Shown: in pieces, positions 55,624-64,000 of the stretch
Layout of the letters: each line of letters begins with the position of its first letter
Numbering within the stretch: the stretch's first letter is position 1
Assembly: GCF_000718135.1 (NCBI RefSeq)
Contig: NZ_JOEM01000024.1
Span: forward strand, 42,413 to 106,412
From: Streptomyces cyaneofuscatus
Lineage (GTDB): Bacteria; Actinomycetota; Actinomycetes; Streptomycetales; Streptomycetaceae
DNA: 64,000 bases
Reading direction: 5' to 3'
Position numbers and translations under genes: made by a program
The notes under the pieces: generated by a model
Database searches by the model: none
The model's input: only the letters and a program-made list of their open reading frames with translations
Told to the model about the DNA's origin: nothing

Positions 55624-55661
55624 GGCGTACGGGGCTCCGCCAGAGGCGTACGGGGCTCCGC
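55622..55661. repeat. 21-bp direct repeat after the Nudix gene
   Basis: GAGGCGTACGGGGCTCCGCC occurs at 55622 and again at 55643, directly adjacent, just after the Nudix stop codon and before the convergent GH31 gene. Confidence 0.8.
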
Positions 55662-55679
55662 CTGGGGGGGACGCGCCCC

Positions 55680-58043
55680 CTACCCCTCCACCCCCCGCAC
55701 CCGCACCGGAAGCCCCACCGCCCCCGCCCCCTCCCGACCGTCCCGCTCCACCACGACCCGGTCGCCCTCCCACCGCGCCACATACCGCTCCACCTCGGCC
55801 TCGGCCCACCCGTCACCCGGGTCCCGGACCACAAGACCGCCCCCAGTACGCCCCGGAGCCGGCGCCCACACCTCCAGCTCCAGCTCCCCGTCCGCATCCC
55901 GCACCGGAATGACGGCCCCCGCCCGGGCCAGCACCGGAATGTGGGAGAGCGGCGCGTCGACCACCACCGGCCCCGGCCCCTCGTACGCCCGCCCGGTCGC
56001 CGTGTCGTACCAGCGCCCCCGGGGCAGCCGCACCACCCTCCGCTCCGCCCCGCTCTCCATCACCGGCGCCACCAGCAGCGCATCGCCCAGCAGGAACGCG
56101 TCCTCGCACCCCCGCAACGCCCGGTCCCCCGGCGCCGCCCACCACACCGGCCGCACATAGGGCGCCCCCGACAGCCGCGCCACGTGCGACAGCGTCACGA
56201 AGTACGGGTGCAGCCGGTCCCGCTCCACCAGCGCCCCCCGCGCGTGCTCCAGCACCTCCGGCCCGAACTCCCACGGCTCCCGGCGCCCCGCGTCGATCGC
56301 CGAATGGGTCCGGAACAGCGGCAGGTACGCGCCCAGCTGGAACCACCGCAGATACAGCTCCGGCGACGGGAACCCGTCGAACCCGCCCACATCCGGACCC
56401 GAGTACGGCACCCCGCACAGCCCGAGTCCCAGCACCAGCGAGAGCGAGGCCCGCAGCCCCGGCCACCCGGTCGACACATCACCGGACCAGGTGCCCCCGT
56501 ACCTCTGCATCCCCGCCCACCCCGACCGCGAGAACAGGAACGGCCGCTCCTCAGGGCGCAGCCGGAGCAGCCCCTCGTACCCGGCACGCGCCATCGCCAG
56601 CCCGTACACGTTGTGCGCCTCGCGATGGTCGCCGCCCGCGCCCTCCAGGACATGCCGGGCCGAACGCGGCAGCGACGGGTCCCCGAACGCGGTGAATGAC
56701 ACCGGCTCGTTCATGTCGTGCCAGAGCCCCGAGAAGCCCTGCGCCAGCCGCTCCTCGTACAGAGATCCCCACCATTCCCGCACAACCGGATCAGTGAAAT
56801 CCGGATAGACGCAGGCCCCGGGCCACACCTCACCCACCACGACCCGCCCCCGCGCGTCCCGGACGTACGCCCCACGCTCCCCGAGCGCCACACCCGCGTC
56901 GAACACCGCGTCCCCCGGCGCCGCCTTCACCGCCGGATCCACGATCGACACCAGCCGCACGCCCTCGTCGCGCAGCTCCTTCGCCAGCCCGGGCAGGGCA
57001 GGGAACCGCTCCCGGTCGACCGTGAACACCCGGTGCGCGTCGTAGTGGTCGATGTCCAGATGCAGCACCGACAGCGGAAGCCCCCGCTCCCGGTACCCGG
57101 CCACCACCCGCCGCACCTCCCGCTCACTCCCGAACCCCCACCGGGCGTGCTGCGGCCCCAGCGCCCACGACGGCGGCACCGCCGGCGCCCCCGTCAACGC
57201 CGTCCACCCCCGCAGCACCCGGGCCGGCGTCCCCGCCACCACCCAGCACCGCAGCGGACCGCCCTCCATCCGCACCTCGCACGTGCCCGGCCGGTCATGC
57301 CCGGAGCCCGCACCCTCCTCGCCCTCCCGCACCACCACCCGGCCCGCCCAGGTGTTGTCATGGAACGCCAGATGGGTCCCCGCGTCCGACACCACCACCT
57401 GCACCGGCATCGTCAGATACAGCGGATCGTCCCCCGGACCGAACCGCCCGCCCGGGTCCGTGTTCCACAGCCCGTACGCCCCGTCCCGCAGCCGGGGCCC
57501 CGACGCCCGCCCGCCGAGCCCGAAGAACCGCGCGTCCGCCGGCACCTCCGACCGCTGCACCCACCGCACCGCGCCCCCGCCCACCGGCTCCCACCAGCGC
57601 GGCGGCAGCTCGCGGCGCAGCAGCACCCCGCCCGGCGTCCGCAGCTCCACCGCACCCGTCCGCGACACCACCACGGTCAGCCGCTCGGAGACCACCTGCC
57701 AGCCGCCGTCCTTGTCCGGCTCCAGCACCGCCCGCGGATCCGCCGCCGGCACCTCACCCGCCAGGGCGTACGACGGCAGCGGATCCGCCCCGTCCCACGC
57801 CCAGAACACCGCACCCCCCACCGCCACCCGGATCCGCAGCTCCGACCGGGCGAACCGCACCACACCCCCACCGGGCCCCGGCTCCGCCCCCACAAGCGCA
57901 CCGGGCACGCGGGCCCGCTCCGCACCGCGCGGAGGCAGCGCACGCGCGTCCGCCGACCTGCGCCGCCAGGCCGCGCGCACCGTGCGCAGCCCCCGTACCG
58001 AACCGACCAACCTCACCCGACGCACCAGGTCACGACCGTCCAT
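55680..58043 (-). CDS. Glycoside hydrolase family 31 (alpha-glucosidase/alpha-xylosidase type)
   Basis: 787 aa from the ATG at 58043. GH31 order: N-terminal beta-sandwich, (beta/alpha)8 barrel with LSVLHLDIDHYDAHRVFTVD, nucleophile Asp443 in GLWHDMNEPVSF, acid/base Asp522 in WSGDVSTGW, GVPYSGPDVGGFDG and FQLGAYLPLFRTHS, then a C-terminal beta domain. No signal peptide, so intracellular. It should release alpha-linked glucose or xylose from the non-reducing end; the exact bond cannot be read from sequence. A GTG three codons upstream is an alternative start. Confidence 0.93.
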   Translation of the reverse strand: MDGRDLVRRVRLVGSVRGLRTVRAAWRRRSADARALPPRGAERARVPGALVGAEPGPGGGVVRFARSELRIRVAVGGAVFWAWDGADPLPSYALAGEVPAADPRAVLEPDKDGGWQVVSERLTVVVSRTGAVELRTPGGVLLRRELPPRWWEPVGGGAVRWVQRSEVPADARFFGLGGRASGPRLRDGAYGLWNTDPGGRFGPGDDPLYLTMPVQVVVSDAGTHLAFHDNTWAGRVVVREGEEGAGSGHDRPGTCEVRMEGGPLRCWVVAGTPARVLRGWTALTGAPAVPPSWALGPQHARWGFGSEREVRRVVAGYRERGLPLSVLHLDIDHYDAHRVFTVDRERFPALPGLAKELRDEGVRLVSIVDPAVKAAPGDAVFDAGVALGERGAYVRDARGRVVVGEVWPGACVYPDFTDPVVREWWGSLYEERLAQGFSGLWHDMNEPVSFTAFGDPSLPRSARHVLEGAGGDHREAHNVYGLAMARAGYEGLLRLRPEERPFLFSRSGWAGMQRYGGTWSGDVSTGWPGLRASLSLVLGLGLCGVPYSGPDVGGFDGFPSPELYLRWFQLGAYLPLFRTHSAIDAGRREPWEFGPEVLEHARGALVERDRLHPYFVTLSHVARLSGAPYVRPVWWAAPGDRALRGCEDAFLLGDALLVAPVMESGAERRVVRLPRGRWYDTATGRAYEGPGPVVVDAPLSHIPVLARAGAVIPVRDADGELELEVWAPAPGRTGGGLVVRDPGDGWAEAEVERYVARWEGDRVVVERDGREGAGAVGLPVRVRGVEG

Positions 58044-58257
58044 GGCGCACACCCTGCCACCCGCCAGGACCGCAGAACCTCCCGTTCAACTCCCGTTCAC
58101 CCGCCTCGGCCGAGGAATCGAAGCCCGCATCACGCCGGGCCACCCTGGTGCCGAAGACGATCACATGGCATCGTCCGTGTCAGCCGCTCACGCGCACACC
58201 CCAGCCCGTGCGCGCCGACACGCCACCCGCGTACCCGTCCAGCCAGGGAGCCGCCCC

Positions 58258-60237
58258 ATGACCGCAGCCACGCCCGACGCCCCCCTCTGGCAGCCCAGCC
58301 CCGAGCGCATCGAGGCCGCGGCCGTGACCCGCTTCCAGAGCTGGGCCGCGAGCCGCTTCGGGGCTCCGGCCGAGGGCGGGTACGCGGCCCTGCACCGCTG
58401 GTCCGTCGACGAGCTCGACACCTTCTGGCAGGCCGTCGCCGAGTGGTTCGACATCCGCTTCTCCACGCCGTACGAGAGCGTCCTCGGCGACCGCACCATG
58501 CCCGGCGCCGCCTGGTTCCCCGGCGCCACCCTCAACTACGCCGAGCACGCCCTGCGCACCGCCGAGGACCCGGCCCGCGCCGACACCCCGGCCCTCCTGT
58601 ACGTCGACGAGACCCACACCCAGGTACCCATCAGCTGGGCCGACCTCCGCCGCCAGGTCGGCGCGCTCGCCGCCGAACTCCGCGCCCTCGGCGTCACCCC
58701 CGGCGACCGCGTCAGCGGCTACCTCCCCAACATCCCGCAGGCCGTCGTCGCCTTCCTCGCCACCGCGGCCGTCGGCGGCGTCTGGACCTCCTGCGCCCCC
58801 GACTTCGGCGCCCGCAGCGTCCTGGACCGCTTCCAGCAGATCGAACCCGTCGTCCTCTTCACCGTCGACGGCTACCGCTACGGCGGCAAGGAGCACGACC
58901 GTACGGAGACCGTCGCCGAACTCCGCCGCGAACTGCCCACCCTCCGCGCCGTCGTCCACATCCCGCTCCTCGGTACCGACGCCCCCGAAGGCGCCCTCGC
59001 CTGGGCCGCCCTCACCTCCGCCGACACCGAGCCGGTCTTCGAACAGATCCCCTTCGGCCACCCGCTCTGGGTCCTCTACTCCTCCGGCACCACCGGCCTG
59101 CCCAAGGCCATCGTCCAGTCCCAGGGCGGCATCCTGCTCGAACACTTCAAGCAGCTCGGCCTCCACTGCGACCTCGGCCCCGAGGACCGCTTCTTCTGGT
59201 ACACCTCCACCGGCTGGATGATGTGGAACTTCCTCGTCTCCGGCCTCCTCACCGGCACCACCGTCGTCCTGTACGACGGCAGCCCCGGCTACCCGGACGT
59301 CAGTGCCCAGTGGCGGATCGCCGAACAGACCGGCGCCACCCTGTACGGCACCTCCGCCGCGTACGTCATGGCCTGCCGCAAGGCCGGCATCCACCCCGGC
59401 CGCGACTTCGACCTCTCCCGCGTCCAGTGCGTCGCCACCACCGGCTCCCCGCTCCCGCCCGACGGCTTCCGCTGGCTCCACGACGAGGTGGCCGAAGACC
59501 TCTGGATCGCCTCGGTCAGCGGCGGCACCGACGTCTGCAGCTGCTTCGCCGGAGCCGTCCCCACCCTCCCCGTCCACATCGGCGAACTCCAGGCCCCCTG
59601 CCTCGGCACCGACCTCCAGTCCTGGGACCCCTCGGGCAAGCCCCTCACCGGCGAGGTGGGCGAACTGGTCGTCACCAACCCGCTCCCCTCCATGCCGATC
59701 CGCTTCTGGAACGACCCCGACGGCTCCCGCTACCACGACAGCTACTTCGACATGTACCCCGGCGTCTGGCGCCACGGCGACTGGATCACCATCACCGACC
59801 ACGGCTCGGTGATCATCCACGGCCGCTCCGACTCCACCCTGAACCGCCAGGGCGTCCGCATGGGCTCCGCCGACATCTACGAGGCCGTCGAACGGCTCCC
59901 CGAGATCCGCGAGTCCCTCGTCATCGGGATCGAAGAACCCGACGGCGGATACTGGATGCCGCTCTTCGTCCACCTCACCGAAGGCGCCACCCTCGACGAC
60001 GACCTGCGCGCCGCGATCAAGGCGACCATCCGCGAGAACCTCTCCCCGCGCCACGTACCGGACGAGGTCATCGAGGTCCCCGCCATCCCGCACACCCTCA
60101 CCGGCAAGCGCATCGAGGTCCCGGTCAAGCGCCTGCTCCAGGGCACCGAGCTCGCCAAGGCGGTCAACCCGGGCTCGGTCGACAACCTCGACCTGCTCCA
60201 CTTCTACGCCGAACTGGCCGCGAACCGCCGCCGCTGA
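58258..60237 (+). CDS. Acetoacetyl-CoA synthetase (acetoacetate--CoA ligase)
   Basis: 659 aa from the ATG at 58258 (AGGGAG upstream). Adenylate-forming enzyme of the acetyl-CoA synthetase type: N-terminal LWQPSPERIEAAAVTRFQSW and WFPGATLNYAEH typical of AACS, P-loop LYSSGTTGLPKAIVQSQGG, WYTSTGWMMWN, SVSGGTDVCSCF and HGRSDSTLNRQGVRMGSADI near the C-terminus. It activates acetoacetate to acetoacetyl-CoA with ATP, for use in ketone body, PHB or polyketide/isoprenoid precursor supply. Divergent from the GH31 gene. Confidence 0.95.
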   Translation: MTAATPDAPLWQPSPERIEAAAVTRFQSWAASRFGAPAEGGYAALHRWSVDELDTFWQAVAEWFDIRFSTPYESVLGDRTMPGAAWFPGATLNYAEHALRTAEDPARADTPALLYVDETHTQVPISWADLRRQVGALAAELRALGVTPGDRVSGYLPNIPQAVVAFLATAAVGGVWTSCAPDFGARSVLDRFQQIEPVVLFTVDGYRYGGKEHDRTETVAELRRELPTLRAVVHIPLLGTDAPEGALAWAALTSADTEPVFEQIPFGHPLWVLYSSGTTGLPKAIVQSQGGILLEHFKQLGLHCDLGPEDRFFWYTSTGWMMWNFLVSGLLTGTTVVLYDGSPGYPDVSAQWRIAEQTGATLYGTSAAYVMACRKAGIHPGRDFDLSRVQCVATTGSPLPPDGFRWLHDEVAEDLWIASVSGGTDVCSCFAGAVPTLPVHIGELQAPCLGTDLQSWDPSGKPLTGEVGELVVTNPLPSMPIRFWNDPDGSRYHDSYFDMYPGVWRHGDWITITDHGSVIIHGRSDSTLNRQGVRMGSADIYEAVERLPEIRESLVIGIEEPDGGYWMPLFVHLTEGATLDDDLRAAIKATIRENLSPRHVPDEVIEVPAIPHTLTGKRIEVPVKRLLQGTELAKAVNPGSVDNLDLLHFYAELAANRRR

Positions 60238-60241
60238 CCGA

Positions 60242-60264
60242 TTGTCAGTCCTCCTGATTACGCT
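60242..60264 (+). promoter_or_regulatory. DNA-damage (PafBC-type) promoter motif upstream of the 316-aa gene
   Basis: TTGTCAGTC, eight bases, TACGCT. It matches tTGTCRgtg-N8-TAnnnT with one change in gtg. Transcription would start about 60271, 29 nt before the ATG at 60300, whose ribosome site is AGGGGG. The motif begins 4 nt after the acetoacetyl-CoA synthetase stop. Confidence 0.6.
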
Positions 60265-60299
60265 GAGTGAGCAAGGATTCACCGCGCACAGGGGGACAC

Positions 60300-61250
60300 A
60301 TGGCGCAGCAGGAAAACACCAAGCGCACCATCAAGCCGAACACCAAACACAGCTCGAAACACGCCACCACACGACACGGCACCACTCTGCGACGCACACT
60401 GCGCCGCGAAGCCCCCAGCACCGTCGGCCTCCTGGTCGACGCCCAGGACTTCGCGGCCATGCGCCGCTACCGCACCTTCCCCTTCGACGACCACACCGCC
60501 TACCTGCACCAGGTCGAAGGTCTGCTCAAGTCCCTGGCCGCCCAGGGCATGCACACCACGGTGGCGCTCTTCGACCCGGAGGACTACGCCGATTTCTGCG
60601 CGGAGTCCGGACTGGACGCCGACACCGGCGCCAGCCGCAGCCGCTTCACCGCCGAGATCGCCGCCGCCGGAGCCACCGTCGCCTACACCGGCCAACGCCT
60701 GACCGATCTCATCCCGCTCCTGGTCTCCCGCGCGGTCCGCCAGGCCACCTGGGAGTACGCCACGCTCCTCCTCGCCGACCTCGGCGCCTGCGCGGAGTGC
60801 GGCCAGGACATCGGGCGGGCCGCCTTCGACCGGGCCTCCCACCTCCTGACCCGCCTGCTGGAAACGGCGGGCCCGGGCACCCACCACCTGGTCTGCTCCA
60901 CCCCGACGGAGAACGACCAGCTCCTCGCGGTGCTCCACACCCACCGCGACGCCACGGGCCCGGCCCGCCTGGACGCCTCGGAAGGAGCGGAGTTCGCCAC
61001 GGTGCTCGCGGTGGCGATCGCCCTGGAAACACCCGGGGGAGTGGTGCTCCGCACCAGCACCCCCGACAGCCCGGACCGCGTCCACGGCTGGCGCCTCGCG
61101 TACGGCGCCCTCGCCCCGCTCACCGCGGGTGAGGTCTTCAACGCCTACTGCACCGACGCCGAGACCGGAGAGCCCGTCTCCCCGGAATCCGGCGTGGAGT
61201 ACAGCGCGGGCTTCGACATCGGGGCCGAACCCGCGGAAAGGCACCACTGA
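60300..61250 (+). CDS. Conserved hypothetical protein, possibly DNA-damage-regulated
   Basis: 316 aa from the ATG at 60300 (AGGGGGAC upstream). A very basic, His/Thr/Lys-rich first 45 residues precede a globular alpha/beta region: STVGLLVDAQDFAAMRRYRT, FPFDDHTAYLHQVEGLLKSL, TTVALFDPEDYADFCAESGL, then YATLLLADLGACAECGQDIG and a long C-terminal part. Two cysteines in GACAECGQD may bind a metal. No known family comes to mind. The DNA-damage-type promoter 29-58 bp upstream suggests a role in genome maintenance; the basic N-terminus could bind DNA. Confidence 0.75.
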   Translation: MAQQENTKRTIKPNTKHSSKHATTRHGTTLRRTLRREAPSTVGLLVDAQDFAAMRRYRTFPFDDHTAYLHQVEGLLKSLAAQGMHTTVALFDPEDYADFCAESGLDADTGASRSRFTAEIAAAGATVAYTGQRLTDLIPLLVSRAVRQATWEYATLLLADLGACAECGQDIGRAAFDRASHLLTRLLETAGPGTHHLVCSTPTENDQLLAVLHTHRDATGPARLDASEGAEFATVLAVAIALETPGGVVLRTSTPDSPDRVHGWRLAYGALAPLTAGEVFNAYCTDAETGEPVSPESGVEYSAGFDIGAEPAERHH

Positions 61251-61325
61251 CGAGGACAGCGCGCACAGCAGGAGGGGCTCCCCACCACCAGGCGGGAAGC
61301 CCCTCCGACAAACAACTCACCCAAA

Positions 61326-62996
61326 CTACTCGCCGGACAGCACAGCCTGAGCGGCGTTGCGCGCCTCTTCGGCGGAGTCGGCCGACCGGGCGGCGTTGGC
61401 CGCACGCTCGCACTGGGCCAGCGTGTACTTGGCCAGCGTGGCGCGTACATAAGGAATGGACGCGGCACCCATGGAGAGCGAGGTGACACCCAGACCCGTC
61501 AGCACACAGGCCAGCAGAGGGTCCGCCGCGGCCTCACCACAGACACCACAGCTCTTGCCCTCGGCACGAGCCGCCTCGGCGGACAGCGCGACAAGATCCA
61601 GCAGCGCCGGCTGCCACGGGTCCTGAAGCCGCGACACCGCACCCACCTGGCGGTCGGCCGCGAAGGTGTACTGCGCCAGGTCGTTGGTGCCCAGCGAAAG
61701 GAACTCGACCTCCTGGAGGATCGACCGTGCCCGCAGAGCGGCGGACGGAATCTCCACCATCGCGCCGAACTTCGCCTGCAGCCCGGCCTCACGGCACGCG
61801 TCCGCGAACGCCTTGGCGTCGATGCGGTCGGCCACCATGGGCGCCATGACCTCCAGGTACACCGGCAGACCCTCGGCGGCCTTCGCCAGCGCGGTCAGCT
61901 GGGTACGCAGCACATCGGGGTGGTCCAGCAGGCTGCGCAGCCCCCGGACACCGAGCGCCGGGTTCGGCTCGTCGGCCGGCGTCAGGAAGTCCAGCGGCTT
62001 GTCGGCGCCCGCGTCCAGTACGCGTACGACGACACGCCCCTCGGGGAACGCCTCCAGCACCGCACGGTAGGCCGCTACCTGCTTCTCCTCGGAAGGAGCC
62101 TGCTTGCTGTCGTCCAGGAAGAGGAACTCCGTGCGGAACAGCCCGACACCCTCGGCCCCCGCCTCGACCGCCGCGGGCACATCGCCCGGACCGCCGACAT
62201 TGGCGAGCAGCGGCACCTTGTGCCCGTCCGACGTGGCACCCGGACCGGTCGAGGCGGACAGCGCAGCCTTACGAGCAGCGGCGGCGGCCTGCATCTCGGC
62301 CCGCTTCTCGGCGCTCGGGTCGACGAAGATCTCGCCCGTGCTGCCGTCCACCGCCACGACCGTGCCCTCGGCCAGCTCACCGGCGCCGGGCAGAGCCACC
62401 ACGGCCGGCACACCGAGCGCCCGCGCCAGAATCGCGCTGTGGCTGGTCGGCCCGCCCTCCTCGGTGACGAAGCCGAGCACCAGAGTCGGGTCGAGCAGCG
62501 CCGTGTCCGCCGGCGCCAGGTCGCGCGCGATGAGCACGTACGGCTCGTCGCTGTCCGGAACCCCGGGCATCGGCACACCGAGCAGCCGCGCCACGATCCG
62601 GTTCCGTACGTCGTCGAGGTCGGCGACCCGCCCCGCCAGGTACTCCCCGGCGTTGGCGAGCAGCGCCCGGTACGCGGCGAACGCGTCGTACACCGCGCGC
62701 TCAGCGGTGCTGCCCACCGCGATACGCCGGTCGACATCGGACATCAGCTCGGGGTCCTGGGCCATCATGGCCTGCGCCTCGAGCACGTGCTGTGCCTCGC
62801 CGCCGGCCAGATTGCCGCGCGCGATCAGATCGGCCGCGACCGCCTCCACCGCCTGCCGGGCGCGCCCCTGTTCGCGACCGGCCTCCTCGGCGGGAATCGA
62901 TTTGGCCGGCGGCTCCAGCACCGCCGTACCCATGTGCCGAACCTCGCCGATGGCCACACCGTGGCTCACGCCGACGCCTCGCAGCGTTGTCTCCAT
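61326..62996 (-). CDS. ptsI: PTS enzyme I (phosphoenolpyruvate-protein phosphotransferase)
   Basis: 556 aa from the ATG at 62996, the same length as S. coelicolor PtsI; a GTG at 63059 would add 21 residues. N-terminal METTLRGVGVSHGVAIGEVR, phosphorylated His186 in EEGGPTSHSAILAR, then the PEP-binding barrel with LLANVGGPGDVPAAVEAGAE, GVGLFRTEFLFLDD, FLSLGTNDLAQYTFAADR and Cys in SCGVCGE. It takes the phosphate of PEP and hands it to HPr. The crr gene lies 76 bp upstream on the same strand, forming the crr-ptsI operon known in Streptomyces, which is controlled by DasR and feeds N-acetylglucosamine uptake. Confidence 0.96.
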   Translation of the reverse strand: METTLRGVGVSHGVAIGEVRHMGTAVLEPPAKSIPAEEAGREQGRARQAVEAVAADLIARGNLAGGEAQHVLEAQAMMAQDPELMSDVDRRIAVGSTAERAVYDAFAAYRALLANAGEYLAGRVADLDDVRNRIVARLLGVPMPGVPDSDEPYVLIARDLAPADTALLDPTLVLGFVTEEGGPTSHSAILARALGVPAVVALPGAGELAEGTVVAVDGSTGEIFVDPSAEKRAEMQAAAAARKAALSASTGPGATSDGHKVPLLANVGGPGDVPAAVEAGAEGVGLFRTEFLFLDDSKQAPSEEKQVAAYRAVLEAFPEGRVVVRVLDAGADKPLDFLTPADEPNPALGVRGLRSLLDHPDVLRTQLTALAKAAEGLPVYLEVMAPMVADRIDAKAFADACREAGLQAKFGAMVEIPSAALRARSILQEVEFLSLGTNDLAQYTFAADRQVGAVSRLQDPWQPALLDLVALSAEAARAEGKSCGVCGEAAADPLLACVLTGLGVTSLSMGAASIPYVRATLAKYTLAQCERAANAARSADSAEEARNAAQAVLSGE

Positions 62997-63072
62997 TTCA
63001 CCCGTCTCCGGTTGTGCGGCGACCGAGTCACCGCGGTGGTTGTGCAACTGGCTTGTCACTGCGCCCGAGGCG

Positions 63073-63522
63073 TTACTGCCAGCCGAACAGCGTGTCGCCG
63101 ACCTTCACGTCCCCGTCCTCACGGACATCGGAGAGCGACTCGGCGGTGGCCTCCAGGGCCACGATCGGGCAGATGGGTGACTTACCGGCCGCCTCGACGC
63201 CGGCCGGGTCCCAGCGCACGATGCTCTGGCCCCGGGTCACCGTGTCCCCCTTGTTGACGAGCAGCTCGAAGCCCTCGCCGTTGAGCTGGACGGTGTCGAT
63301 ACCGAGGTGCGTCAGCACCCCGTGCCCGTCGGCGTCGACGACGACGAACGCGTGGGGGTGCAGAGAGACGACGATGCCGTCGACCGGGGACACGGCCTCG
63401 GAGGGCTCGCGTACGGGGTCGATGGCGGTGCCGGGACCGACCATCGCGCCGGAGAAGACCGGGTCGGGAACCGCGGTGAGTCCGATGGCGCGTCCAGCAA
63501 GAGGGGACGTCACGTTGGTCAT
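63073..63522 (-). CDS. crr: PTS glucose-type EIIA component (Crr)
   Basis: 149 aa from the ATG at 63522 (GGGAGG 6 nt upstream), the same length as S. coelicolor Crr. TSPLAGRAIGLTAVPDPVFS, AMVGPGTAIDPV and the phosphorylation pocket HPHAFVVV (His57) with THLGIDTVQLNGEGFE (phospho-acceptor His72). It passes phosphate from HPr to the IIB domain of the GlcNAc permease (NagE2). A longer start at 63606 is possible but has no better ribosome site. First gene of crr-ptsI. Confidence 0.95.
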   Translation of the reverse strand: MTNVTSPLAGRAIGLTAVPDPVFSGAMVGPGTAIDPVREPSEAVSPVDGIVVSLHPHAFVVVDADGHGVLTHLGIDTVQLNGEGFELLVNKGDTVTRGQSIVRWDPAGVEAAGKSPICPIVALEATAESLSDVREDGDVKVGDTLFGWQ

Positions 63523-63711
63523 GGGGAGCCTCCCAGGGGGTGGAGATTCAGGTGTCGCCGCCGCGGCTGATGTGAGGACGGCGTACTGCTCAGCAGAGTA
63601 AGTCATATGAAGTCCCGGTTCCGCCCGAGACCGCCCGGTTGACAGGCCTAGGGGTGCACCGCAAGCGATTTGCCTCGATCCCCGGCGGCCTGTACTGTCG
63701 TACTCCTGCCT

Positions 63712-63740
63712 GACCCCAACGCGACTTTGAGTCGGGGGTC
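63712..63740. terminator. Hairpin between crr and the rRNA promoters
   Basis: GACCCC (63712-63717) pairs with GGGGTC (63735-63740) around an inner CGACT-TTG-AGTCG hairpin. It may insulate the rRNA promoter region from upstream transcription. Confidence 0.4.
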
Positions 63741-63823
63741 GGCGGCGACCTTTAAGCCCAGATCCTAACCCTGAACCTCTCTTCGGCATGCCCGAGGGAC
63801 GTGGTCAGGAAGACGGAAAAGGC

Positions 63824-63948
63824 CTGATAGAGTCGGACTCGCCGAAAGGGAAAAGCGCGAAAGCGAATTACCTGGAAGCGAAAAGCAGGAAAACCACTTG
63901 ACCCGCTTCGACCGGGAATCGGACACGAAAGAGTCTGATAGAGTCGGA
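63824..63948 (+). promoter_or_regulatory. Tandem rRNA-operon promoters
   Basis: CTGATAGAGTCGGA occurs twice (63824-63837 and 63935-63948), each containing the -10 hexamer TAGAGT typical of Streptomyces rrn promoters; TTGACC at 63898-63903 is a further -35-like element. Multiple promoters before 16S rRNA are known in S. coelicolor rrnD. Confidence 0.7.
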
Positions 63949-64000
63949 AACGCAGGACAGCAAGACAAAGAAACACGAAGGGAAGCGCCCGGAGGGCCCC

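Larger units (their letters stand above)
63523..64000. other. Divergent region: crr promoter side and rRNA-operon leader
   Basis: 478 bp without a protein gene. The left part (63523-63710) must hold the crr-ptsI promoter; I see no clear DasR box there. From 63740 to the end the sequence turns A/G-rich and matches my memory of the leader in front of Streptomyces 16S rRNA genes (GATAGAGTCGGAAACGC, GAAGGGAAGCGCCCGGAGG). The 16S gene would begin about 200-300 bp beyond the window. Confidence 0.75.

Overview
High-GC actinobacterial chromosome, almost certainly Streptomyces. The evidence is a third-position GC bias near saturation, GTG and TTG starts, many stop/start-overlapping (ATGA, GTGA) gene pairs, a conservon (cvnABCD), RbpA, DasR-like boxes at a chitinase, and an rRNA-operon leader at the right edge. 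The order ppm1 - fxsA - rbpA ... ptsI - crr is that of the S. coelicolor SCO1423-SCO1390 core region, read in reverse (gene order from memory, not searched).

Layout. (1) 1-5.2 kb: P-loop kinase fragment, secreted C39-like peptidase, SAM methyltransferase, and a PepSY/membrane-protein pair with His-rich loops. (2) 5.4-15.4 kb: an accessory block that looks biosynthetic. It holds an MFS exporter behind a 9-codon leader peptide, a LuxR-type regulator, a divergent single-module NRPS of the indigoidine-synthetase type (A-Ox-T-TE) carrying a C-terminal tautomerase domain, then an EamA exporter, serine O-acetyltransferase, cysteine-synthase-like PLP enzyme and cupin. (3) 15.5-25.3 kb: conserved housekeeping genes (luciferase-like oxidoreductase, GH18 chitinase, acyl-CoA dehydrogenase, Lrp regulator, amidohydrolase, Ppm1, FxsA, RbpA). 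(4) 25.5-38.7 kb: UMF1-type MFS, glycerophosphodiesterase, YczE and its divergent MocR-type regulator, an FtsK-like membrane ATPase with a tiny membrane partner, ankyrin and HEAT-like proteins, a DUF4240 protein and a fused 5-oxoprolinase. (5) 38.7-46.1 kb: a three-gene SMC/MukBEF- or Wadjet-like operon with an extra 38-codon micro-ORF. (6) 46.2-51.8 kb: small membrane protein and conservon. (7) 51.9-61.3 kb: thiolase-like/OB-fold pair, Mpo1-like protein, VanX-like dipeptidase, Nudix hydrolase, GH31 glycosidase, acetoacetyl-CoA synthetase and an unknown protein. (8) 61.3-64 kb: ptsI and crr, then tandem rRNA promoters reading out of the window.

Two units stand out. The NRPS gene ends in a PptA/4-oxalocrotonate-type tautomerase domain whose catalytic proline lies immediately after an in-frame GTG with its own Shine-Dalgarno sequence. 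The enzyme may therefore also be made as a free protein with an N-terminal Pro. With O-acetylserine-forming and O-acetylserine-using enzymes next door, the cluster could couple a pyrrole/pyridine-type heterocycle to an alanyl side chain. The SMC-like operon starts with an exact match to the RecA-independent DNA-damage (PafBC-type) promoter consensus placed for a leaderless GTG start. It lacks a JetD nuclease, which suggests a damage-induced chromosome-maintenance or defence condensin. Looser matches to the same motif precede the DUF4240 gene and the unknown gene at 60.3 kb.
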